Below are positions 10,277-20,414 of a DNA stretch of 64,000 nucleotides, piece after piece; the first letter of the stretch is position 1, and every line of letters begins with the position of its first letter. The DNA comes from Margaritispora aquatica (taxonomy: Eukaryota > Ascomycota > Leotiomycetes > Helotiales > Discinellaceae). The stretch covers positions 1,178,001-1,242,000 of the forward strand of contig VJWN01000011.1 in NCBI GenBank assembly GCA_007644065.1. The letters run 5' to 3'. The translations under genes and the position numbers were made by a program. The notes below the pieces were generated by a model. The model saw only the letters and a list, made by a program, of their open reading frames with translations. It made no database searches and was not told the DNA's origin.

Positions 10277-11549
10277 TCAATCCTCTCGCTTCCTCTTGAT
10301 CGTCTTCTTATCCTTTTCCTTCTGCTTGCGTCGTTCCTCGTATTCTTGGGCCAATTCAGGAGCATCGGCGACGAAACGTTCACAAGGCTCCCAGGTATTG
10401 TCTCTTGTCTCGTATCCTTGCCACTTCACCCAATAATGAGGTTTGCAATTGCGAATCTCTCTGTCAATAATCCGTTCGGAAATATACAGAGAAGCTGATG
10501 CGACTCCACTCTCTGCGTCGGATGGAAGCTCTGGCTCCAAAGCCCGTCATTCTTCCAACATATCAGGAATGAGTTCTCGGATTCTCGCTTCTGGTAGCCA
10601 CGACTCGGGAGCGCCTTGCCAATCGACAAGGTACTCAGATTTGCCAACTACCTGTCTTTTGGCTTTGATGGCTGTTGGTAACATTACAGCTTCCTGCTCG
10701 ATAGGCTGAGGATTATGGTTCAGCCATTCCTCCAGCAAATAAGGGGCATTCAGTTGCAGAACCAACTCCAATTCTCTCGATGCCGTCCCATCTGTCCACT
10801 CCACTAGATAATGAGAATCGCCAAACATCTTATCCACGGCTTTGATAGCTGCTGGCAGAGTTACCTGCTCATCAGGTTGAGAAGCATGGTGCCGCAACCC
10901 CTCTGTCATATCCCGAGCAACTTCCCACATATGTGTCACCATGTCCCAGAAATCCGAACTGTTTTCGAATTGTAGGGGATCAATTTCATTACAGTTGCTG
11001 GTTTCGTCTTGTAGAGAAAGAGATTCAGGTTCTTCTGCATACAAAACAGTATGTGCTCCGTTATCCACGAAACGATGTTCAGTCGGCTTATGGGGATGGC
11101 GGTCATGGTCGGAGTCGCCAACAAATTGTAGCTCCAAATCAAGATATGAGAGTGCTTCCATAAGAAACGATTGACGGCCATCCTTGTGAAAATGCAGGCC
11201 GTCGATTTCATACTTCTGCACAGCTAGTGAAATGGAGGAAGAGGGAGAGAAGAGGGAGATGAGGAGGAGGAGGTCGTCGTTGAGAAGGAAGATGATGGCG
11301 AAGAGGAAGGCGAGGAGGAATGCGAGTAACAGGAGACCTGCGAGGAGGAGAAAGGCGCCAAAGAGGAGGAGTAGGGGAGGAGGAGGAGGAGAGGGAGGAG
11401 TCGTGATCGCTCCAATCAATCAAATCGGGCACTTCCTCAGACTGGCTGTGGCTCTGCTCTTGCGATTGCACAGTAGAGAAGTTTTCCAATGGCCGGTGTA
11501 GCATATTGCTCAGCAGATTGCTAGTGTGGTTTTCGCGTACTTGTGACAT
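10277..11549 (-). CDS. Multi-chromodomain protein with in-frame UGA before the last chromodomain
   Basis: Chromodomains bind methylated histone tails or target proteins to chromatin. The start at 11549 opens MSQVRENHTSNLLSNMLHRP and an acidic Ser-rich stretch. After a polypyrimidine tract the frame continues from KYEIDGLHFHKDGRQ. Two divergent chromo-like modules follow (MFGDSHYLVEWTDGTAS and VVGKSEYLVDWQGAPESWLP). Then, after a TGA at 10549-10547, comes a classical chromodomain: YISERIIDREIRNCKPHYW, then VKWQGYETRDNTWEP and APELAQEYEERR. The tail is Lys-rich (KDKKTIKRKRED), like a nuclear signal. The frame is the same on both sides of the TGA and no GT donor lies close before it, so an intron over it is unlikely. 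Leaky readthrough, nonsense mutation or two separate ORFs remain open. The change from N-terminal to main frame across 11230-11410 needs an intron, possibly ending CTGTGCAG. Confidence 0.6.
11228..11412. repeat. Purine-rich tract (plus strand), GGA/GAG low complexity
   Basis: About 185 bp are nearly pure purine on the plus strand, and therefore Ser/Pro/Leu codons on the minus strand. All three minus-strand frames stay open here. The tract lies inside the chromodomain gene and may be part of an intron or a slippage-prone Ser-rich linker. Confidence 0.7.
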
Positions 11550-13820
11550 GACGCTCGGTGAATAGTATGCTATTGCGCGTTGATTTGACTGGGGTAAGAA
11601 AATTGACTTGGGAGGAGTTGAATGTCGAGATAATCTTTCAAGGACGGAAGCAAACGATCAAAAAGTGAAAAGCTCCAAGAGAGAGCAACGTATGGGCATT
11701 GTGGAATCTAGGACCCTCTTTCTTGTGAAGAGCACCGTCAGGCACTAGATAAATAGTATTGTAGACCTTTCCACTACCCAATCGTCAAACTTTCTAATGA
11801 AAAGGCATTCAAACTGCTCGGAAAGAGAGAGCCCGTTTGGTTTCCGAAAGACGCAGATGAAAGGGTAGCATCGGTATTCAGAGATGGCACTTGTATAGAA
11901 TAACTTCCAAGTGGGAGTTGTTCTTCTCGCTAAGCGAGCTTTAAGATATCTAGAAATAATAAGCGAAGATTTTGTCCATGAACAAGTTTCCCAACCTACA
12001 ATGTACCTAGCAAGACATTACGAGTTCTTCATAGATATAGATATAGCCGTGTTTTGAATAATTGATTCAGCAATCTCATTGAAATGAGCAGAGTTCTGTT
12101 TTGCAGCCACCGAATCTCGTCATGCCACTCAAACATCACTTTGACTGGATACGTACATTCTGCGCCTACAACATCAGAATTCAGGTCAAAATTGCCTCAG
12201 TGTACATATTCAAGCGCGCGGAAGATTTCGAATTGTCGTATCAACCTCACATCCTATTTCGGACATTTTGGTTCCGCATCCACTCAGAGAGCAGTTTAAA
12301 TCGCAATACTAGTGAGCCTATAGGCTGACCCATCCATCGGATGGAAATAGAGGCTAGAATGAGCTATTTTCAATCACTAAATTGAAATTGATGGGAATCA
12401 GCAATTTAGAGTGCTAATGGGGAGTCATGTGCTTGACACTCTTAAAGTGATGAAGCCAGCGAGGCGATGACGTGCGCCGGAAGCAGAAAGAACTTGAAGG
12501 ATCTACAGTAGAAAAGGGTTCAATCATCACCTCTCATGCTGCTCCAGCAAACCACAAGGCGAGGAAAGTATCTCATCGTTGCAGGAAAACATCCAAATCG
12601 GAGAATAGAAGCACAGCAATAGTTTGTGAAGTGACAATCTTATAGATTTGAGGCTCTGTGGGGAGATCTTGTTTAGCGAAAGGTTTAGTCTGAAATCGAT
12701 CTAGGTCTCCACGTGCTGTACCAGTAGCTCCAATAGCTAGCACAAGGTTCTAAAAGTTTTAGTGGACTCTCGACCCAAACAAATCGCTTTCTCTCTGGCA
12801 AAGATAATACGATTAGCGAATGTGTTTCTTACTACGGTAATGAGAAGAAGCTCATGAGGAACCTCTGGGTACAGAAAAAGACCAAGACTGTATCTAAAAC
12901 AAAGTACAACTCACCATACTTCGGAGAAAACAGACCTACTTTCCAGCAGGCCCACATCCACTGATCTCATAGAATATTCTTAGCTTGATATTCTAGAAAT
13001 CCATGACTCTAGGTATGAGCTAAGACACTTAGTTCTATGGTGCAGCATCACTGGCAAACAGCCGTACTGGCCGTGAACAACTTTGGCTATCACTTTTGGG
13101 AGAAGTATCTCTTAGTGCTTCTCGCTACAAGTGTTTCAGCAATGGCTCGTCACAAGTGACATTGTGTATCTTTGATATCTTATTACATTCAATTCTGAAT
13201 CTAAAGATTTGACTTAGCTAATGTTGTTTAATAGGCGAAGAGGACAATGTGCTTTACGGAGTAGATATGACCCTTTCTCAAATCTCATTATGATCCGACA
13301 TCATAGCTAAGGTGCACTACTTTACAATAAAGACACATGACAAAATTGGATAGGAAAAGACAGCGCGAAGATCTGGGTGTTGAAGAATAAAGAATGAAGT
13401 TAGGGGGATATAGAGGTTCACGCATCTGCACAACCGGCTCCAGGCTCAGAGTATGACAAGGTACCGGAAGAGGTCAAGAAAGTTTCGGTAAGGTAGCTGA
13501 AGTCATGCGGGAACTAGCATCACGTGTAGGTAAATTAAGGTAGAAGGACCCAGTCATGTGATATTCCAGAGAAGCGAGTTTGATGCATGTATACCACTTA
13601 ATTAGCAGTATGTCCTAGTTACGAAGAAGTCTGAATATATCTCTTGGTTTAAGTAGAAGGGAACCGTATAGGAGGGTCTCATTCTGACGATATTGAGAGC
13701 GAAATACACAAGAATCCTTTGCTAATGTTGTTGGCTTCAGCGAAACTCTCTATCTCGATATGTTGAACTTTGCGTATAGAAATATTCTTATGGAAAAAAC
13801 TATCTAGATGAGGGTCTAAG
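11550..13820. other. Intergenic, 2.3 kb, no gene seen
   Basis: No credible coding frame. A short ATAGAT repeat occurs near 12036-12050. At 13487-13516 the words GGTAAGGTAG and GCGGGAACTA recur as at 26131-26154 with different spacing. Confidence 0.5.
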
Positions 13821-15032
13821 TTACGCATTTAAATCGATGTCCTGCTCTTTGTCTTGGCGAATCCCTTCATACTCTACTATAGTCAAGCTCTTGACGCCCA
13901 TCTCCTTCCCAATCGCCCTTGCCTTGACAACATCCCACGTCCTCCCTAAGCGTAAAGACTCAACAGATCCAATGCCTTTCAGTCCTCTCACAATTTCAAA
14001 GTCATTCAGCAACCCCTCTTTAAAGCACGCCTCCTTCAAATACCCAACCCTGTCACTCTTATCCCAAGCATAACTATCCAAACGACCTCCTTGCTCCCAG
14101 CCCGGCAGCTGAAGCTCTAGTTTCCTCATCCCAACCTCACCAACTCCCATAAGCAAGTCCAAGACTCTCAGCACATACTTCTTTGCATCAGCCTCATGCT
14201 TCAGTACATTCGGCGACGCATCTGGTATGTCATCCCAAGCCAGAGTACTGTCCTCATCAAAAATCGATGCAATCGACTCATGGAGCACCTGCTCTTCATA
14301 CCCACCAAACCCACCGTTTTTATCGAGGTGCTTACACATATCCACACTCAGTACTTTCATTCTCATGATATTCGCCCTCCCGATCCTCTCAAACCCGAGT
14401 GGAACCATCCACATCCCCGACCACGCCTCGACTTTGAATCGATTCCAGCCATAAAGCACATTCAGCGCCTCAGTGGAAACTTGCTTCGACACAAGAAGCA
14501 ACGAGCGTCCTTCTAATGCCTTACTTGGATCCTTCCAATCTTCAATGGCTTTGTCGTAGATGCCATCTTCGTATGGAGACTTTCGTTGTCGTTAGTGAAA
14601 TCAAATTACCAAACAACGGATGATATGCCAAGACAAGCCATCCAACTGAAATGTGACAACTCCGCGATCGAGTTGCAGATATCAGTCACATCCACCAACA
14701 GTGCATCGACTCACCCAAAGGGGATACAACCACTGCGGAGAAACGTCTAGCAGGAGGGCGTAGACCATTTCCCTAATCTCGAGCGGGACGGTCGTCGTGA
14801 ATTTCCCCTCTTCTCTCATCATCTCCACTGCCCGATGGTTCTTCCTGTTGACACCCAGCGTCTTCCTTGGCTTTACCACCTCAATCCTATGTTCCAACTC
14901 CATACGATCGAGGTCTGCCTGCAGCTCCTCCAACTCAATCACATCCTACGCCCCATGGAAGTCAGCATACGAGCTACCTCAAAAGCCTCATTTCATGCAC
15001 ACCTCCTGTCCCACGACATCTCAGCTTACCAT
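13821..15032 (-). CDS. F-box-like hypothetical protein
   Basis: Two main exons, 14945-14715 and 14579-13821, join cleanly (TTTGG|GTGAGT...GAAAG|TCTCC), giving WLYPLWSPYEDGIYDKAIED across the junction. The start is unusual. No ATG opens the first exon, but an ATG at 15032-15030 directly abuts a GTAAGC donor, and an 84-nt intron ending GGCGTAG would join it to DVIELEELQADLDRME, for about 330 residues. An internal Met in LDRMELEH is the alternative start. TTTVPLEIREMVYALLLDVS resembles the F-box-like opening helices common in ascomycete proteins (P-x-EIR-x-x-VY). LLLVSKQVSTEALNVLYGWNRF is the usual second block (VS/CRQIxxEAxxxLY). Function is unknown; substrate-adaptor roles are only inferred for such families. 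Confidence 0.7.
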
Positions 15033-16260
15033 GACGCCCTGTCTTATCTGGGGACTGCCGTATTTCCTCTCAAATCCAAGTAAAAAGCTCCGAGATGCGA
15101 GACCCAGGATTCCGTTATTGGGAAACGCCCGCAGGAGGCTTGTTGAGAATTACTCAATCAATCTGTTCCTTCACTTCCACCTTTTCAAGTGGCAAGGTAT
15201 TGGTAAAAGAGGGGAAGTTCTATCACAAGAAATGTTCAAGCATTATAGAGACGGACCAGACATCACCTGGATGCCTGCCCAGCTAGGGCTATGTCCTCCT
15301 GGTTGGACAAAAGGTCACGGAGAGAAGATCGAGAGAGGGGTACGTGCACAAAGTTTATCGGGCCGCCTGGTCGGGTCATCTTTCACTGGAGGGCGGGCGG
15401 GCCGTGAACGTGGAGTGAGAAGAAGGACATGGGTACCTTACAGTATCAATACTTTAGCGAAGCGGGTTTACATGTCAACAACGCCTTTGCTTCCTCAACA
15501 TCGCTAAATGCTTTCAATTCAATCACATTATGTACCGCGAGTCGGATAACATTAATTGTAGCTAAAATTATTGAAGGATACCTAGATTATGGCTTGGGTA
15601 TTTCCCAAGAATTTGACAACCTAGCCCCTGTCAACCTACTCCGAACCGACTGCAACCTCATTCCGGTCTCATCACCACAACCAAGCAAAGATATACACCT
15701 CGATACACAGACCGCCTTTTCGATAGTATAGCCCTAGAGCTCAATAGCCTATCAATAATGGGCGGAGACTTTGGTAGAATGAAAAATGAAAAACAAAAAG
15801 CATACAGTTGTATGTAAATCAAGGAAGTTCTGCATCATGTAAGCCTGAGTCATGTTTTGAATGTTTTGGTAGGATACCTAATTGGTTAGCCCGCTAAAAG
15901 ATCAGCATCACAACCATATCATATCAGACCAATACGAATTTACGAGCATTCGCGCGTGCGAACCAGGAAGTTGACAAGGTAAGCGAGTAAGCATGCTAAT
16001 GCACCTATTTACATATATTCTTTCAAACCTTAATATCCCCATTTCCAGCGCCATGTACGTACGTACCTATTCCATACTCTACCTGAAGCAACACCTGCAT
16101 CTCTCCTCTGCTCTCTGAGTCAAGGTACTGCATTCACAACCCTACCCTACCAAACCGTTTCTACCACATCATGCATCATCGCCCTCGCCTCCCCTATCCC
16201 ACCCTGTCAGGTCATGTACCCCATATACATATATAGAAATATAAAACCAAGCATATGCGA

Positions 16261-16405
16261 CATGGGGGCCCCCTTTCACCCCCGATTAAGCTTAACCACG
16301 GAGGATTTCTCCGACTCCGCTCCGTGACACGCCCGCAGTGGGGGAAGCCTCGGGGAATGGGGACCCTGATTGCCGGAGGCGGAGCCACAGAGCTACATCC
16401 GCGAA
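16261..16405. other. GC-rich block with short palindromes, origin unknown
   Basis: About 145 bp are markedly richer in G+C than the flanks. They begin with GGGGGCCCCC and contain CGGAG/CTCCG words that can pair (CGGAGGATTTCTCCG; CCGGAGGCGGAG). The block could be a relic of a DNA transposon end or a structured transcript. Nothing decisive is visible. Confidence 0.35.
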
Positions 16406-17415
16406 CCATGTCCACCCAACTGCAGAGAACATCCAATTTTTGCATCCACAGTAAGCAGCACATGACTCTCTCCCCATACATTACCTACAAATTAAACGGA
16501 TGTGATGGGTACCCAGCGTTTCCGGAAATTTGGTTACAAATACTCGAGACTCCATGCGCAATGCGCCAATGCATAGGAGAGACATTATGCAGGATTGCGA
16601 AGGTGGAAGTGAATATCGTAAGCAAGTGATGAATGCTGAGAAATAAACCCAAAATAAATCGGACTGGAATTAGATTAGGTATACTACTACGTCTGTCGTT
16701 ACTAATGATTGCCAATGATTCCAAGACCGAAAAGGGCACACAGAGGTACCTAACAGTGTGCCACAAGGAAATATGTCCTAGTGTTGTATTCATGGCCAGA
16801 GATATTTCTGTTCATGAGCATCTCTAATGCACCTTTCATTCTTCACCATAGCTCAATCAAAAGCAGCAACCCAAATAATCACTGTGGTTGAAATCTCATC
16901 CATCTTCAACCCGTTTCAAGTGCACTTCAAATCTATGCCAAGTAACACAGTTGCCAACACACTCTCCTCACTCAGTCACTCGCTTACTCGTCTTTCCACT
17001 CCTACGAGTATCACCAGTAAAACTGACCTTCTACACCTTACCCTTCCTCTCCTCCACCGCCTCTCTTTCTCTACCTGTAAAGCCCAATCCTCAAAACCAA
17101 AGTAGATTCAAGCATCAAAGCAATTATCCCTCCCTCGTATCTGCTCCCTCCTAATGCCATGCAACCCCCTCTCCGCTCGCCCTACCTGCAAACACACCGT
17201 ATTTTTCTTTGCCCAAAGAGACCACACAACCCAAGCGAAAAGCAGCTCGACTCATCAAAACATGAAATCGCAGAACGATCCTAGGGAAGGAATGAAGGAG
17301 CTCAAAGCACTTGCATCCATCGCTCTGCATCTCTCTGCAGGTAATAATACCTGCAACCCAATAAACATGCCTAACATCAAACGTCTCTCATATACCACAT
17401 TAGCATCGCAATCCT

Positions 17416-17453
17416 AATGCCAATGCCAATGCCAGCGCCAATGCGAATGCGAA
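17416..17453. repeat. Hexamer repeat (TGCCAA)n, imperfect
   Basis: Five to six TGCCAA-like units in an otherwise anonymous intergenic stretch. Confidence 0.7.
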
Positions 17454-18210
17454 AGTCATTCCCACTCCCAAGCCTCGCTGTCACGACTCCCAATCCCAAA
17501 CCCAATCTCGATGCCCTAACCCGATCGCAATCCCACTCCCAAACCCCTCCCGCCATCGAAAACCGACCAACTCCAAAAAGACAACAAACCGCCCAAAGCA
17601 CTGCTACACCGCACTCCACTCCCCTCCCATGCACTTTTCATTCAAAACGCAACCACGCAAACATGCATATTCCAAAGAAGAAGGAGAGAAGCAGAGAAGG
17701 GGGAGGGGGGGAAAAATGAAGAAAAAGAAAAAATGAACTCGAGTCAAACACACACACAACGACCCAAACTCGCGTCCGCTTCCCATTTTCCCATTTTCCT
17801 CTCCCCCAAGCATCGCCACCGGATCGCATCCCCGCATCCCCGAAAAAGAAAAACAATAACGACGACGACGATCACCAACCGCCAAGACGCAGCCCGCTCG
17901 TCATGGAGGAATTGGATGGGCGCAATCATCAGTCTCAGGCTTTTCCGCCTTCAAACTTAAGGCGTGCAAGGATTCAGGCACAGCGAGCAGAGAACAAGGA
18001 CCCCGAAAATCCTCACGATCCACAAAATGCCCAAAAGCCGGCAGCCTGCAGCCTGCAGCCAGCGGCATGCAACCGCAAAGCCTATATCATGCGAAGAGGG
18101 AAAGTAGGTACGCACGCAACGGGAAGGGTGGGTTGCAACGTCTGCGATGGCTGAGGTGGCACTACTGTGTAGGACTGATCACTGACCACTGATTTGATCT
18201 GGACTTAGGC

Positions 18211-18286
<76 letters not shown>

Positions 18287-18338
18287 GACCAGAACCAGGA
18301 CCAAACCCAGAACCGCCGGCTGGCTGGCTGGCTGGCTG
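18211..18338. repeat. Hexamer array (CCAGAA)n followed by (GGCT)n
   Basis: About 17 near-perfect CCAGAA units occupy 18211-18313, with A-to-G variants toward the right. A short GGCT tetramer array follows at about 18318-18338. A few copies of the same hexamer recur at about 19434-19450. Confidence 0.9.
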
Positions 18339-18621
18339 ACTGGCGTGTTTTATGGTTCGCTACAAGCACTTGATTGAAGAGTGAAGTACGATGTGTGAGT
18401 GGTGAAATCCCTGCATGCGCTTCGGTAAGTGGCGACGAGCAAAGGCGCAGAGGAGCGCTTTGTGGAGCAACTGCTCGACTAGGCAGTTAGATACGACGGT
18501 ACGTACGAAGGATGGTACCAAGTGGTCTTCGCTTGAGCCAGGTGATGCTGTGGTGGAGTATTAAGGTCTGTAGCGTAGGAGTGACTAGTGAGATGGATAC
18601 ATGTGCAGGTGAGTGTATGAA

Positions 18622-18708
18622 TATAATGAATGAATGAATGAGCGGGTAGATAGATGGATAGGTAAATGGATGGATAGATGGATGGATGAGTAGATAGACA
18701 AACATAAC
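18622..18708. repeat. Tetranucleotide repeat GAAT/GATA/GGAT, imperfect
   Basis: A degenerate mixture of GAAT, GATA and GGAT units. The minus-strand open frame over it (repeated Ile/Tyr/Pro/Ser) is a product of the repeat. Confidence 0.8.
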
Positions 18709-20414
18709 AAATTATATACATAACGCAAACTAACTCGCCTCGATCATAAATACTAACATGTCTCCAAAGCGACGAATGGAATAATCCACAGAAATCACGA
18801 AATTTAAAAAACAAACCATCAGATGAACCAGAAACACGACGAGAATACAAAAAGAGATAGACATCGCGAACACAAACACAAGTATGAACGGGTAGATATG
18901 CGAAGGGTAATAGAGTAAGATATTGCATAAAATAATTCCGTATGACAAAGCCTCATCTTTTCAGCCGCATCTCCATCCCCACTATCATCCACAACCCGAT
19001 TCTCCCGTCACCCTGTGTGCATAAGCTGACAAGCTAAGCGAACAAGTTCCCGCTCCGCGCTCAAGCTTCCCCATGAACATCCAAGGATGACCCCTCTACA
19101 CCATCCCCGCCAGCCCGTCTCCCAGTCTCCACAAACCACTCCACCCATATGACAGGAGCCGTAAGCACCACGTCCAAGGCAATTATTTCCTTCTCCAGTT
19201 CACCCACCAGTGAAGACCTCGCGTCGATTCGCCTCACTAGGCCTCGCTTGCTGTACTCGTATCCAGATCCAGATCATATGCCTCAGGTCGTCCCTCTTTC
19301 ACTCAATATCATATCCAGCTCCAGCCCTAGTCCTTGCTCATCCGTCCTGTTCAAGTTCCGCCGCAACTCCACCACTACCTCCTCCAACACTATCACAACC
19401 CCCACGAGACCTTTGAAACAGGAAACGGCACCAGGACCAGAACCAGAACCGCTACGCTGAGATCGACAAGCACCCGACCGAGTCCGAAGAGAAAACGCTA
19501 CCCCAAAAGCAGCAAACAGGAAGCCAAATTACCTCCCATATCCCTTTCCCGTGCCCCAGATTCGGGATGCACACATAATCGTCGTGGAAATCAAACGAAC
19601 CCCAACCCAACCTAACCCAACCCAGCTCAGGTAGGTCCAGTCCAACCGGAGTCTTTTTTTTGTTGCAAGAAACACACGACCTTTCCCACAACCTGCACAA
19701 ACCCAAGCCCAAAGTTCTTTTAGTCCCTCCAAGCACCAGCACAAACCACGGACACCAGATGAACCCGACCCTGAGTAAGATATCAAATCCTTCACACAAA
19801 AGCCAAGACCCCTCTGCCAGATTCCAGATAAAACATATGATCTCCATTCCTAGCAACATCCATGCTCTGCAGCAAATATTCTGTCATGATCATCGTTAAA
19901 AATAAAAGAGAACCATAAGACGCCCGTATTTGAATACTGCAGGGTGGATATAATAAAAACAGAATACGCTAATTGCTTAGGATATCGCTAGAATGATCAA
20001 AAGGATAGCAATAATGTGGAGACAAAACATGAACCTCCCTATTCCGCCCGCGCCAGATCAAAGAACCGAAACACCAAAGCCCGAGCTGAACGAAAGTGCC
20101 ATTGCCACAAACATTAACAAAAGGACGACCCATGATTCTGTCAACTCATGGCATGATATATACTGCATGAACAAAAAAAAATTGAGACCACGAAGACGTA
20201 ATTCAGCTCGATCCTAGATGCTGTATACCTCCTGATTAAGAAGCCGACAAGAAATGTCCAATAAACACAACGCTTGCGCCGCCATGAAGGCTGGGAAACT
20301 TGATGCGACACAATATATGGTGAAAGATCCAAGGTTATACGCTAATTTCAATGGCTCCTTCGCTCGAAGAGAAAATGCTTCCCTACATTCGTGTGCGCTC
20401 GGAAAATACCATTT

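Larger units (their letters stand above)
15033..20414. other. Large gene-poor region, 5.4 kb
   Basis: Apart from low-complexity C-rich and A-rich stretches, simple repeats (listed separately) and a GC-rich block at 16.26 kb, I find nothing coding. Open frames such as 15429-15731 or 17154-17417 look like compositional noise. The right end should hold the 3' UTR of the gene at 20415. Confidence 0.5.

Noticed and set aside
11224..11419. Strongly hydrophobic stretch suggesting transmembrane helices in the chromodomain gene
   Set aside because: It arises from reading the polypyrimidine tract in one frame. All three frames are open there, and a membrane segment does not fit a chromatin protein.
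17154..17417. C-rich plus-strand frame
   Set aside because: Opened by composition alone; neighbouring frames are equally open.
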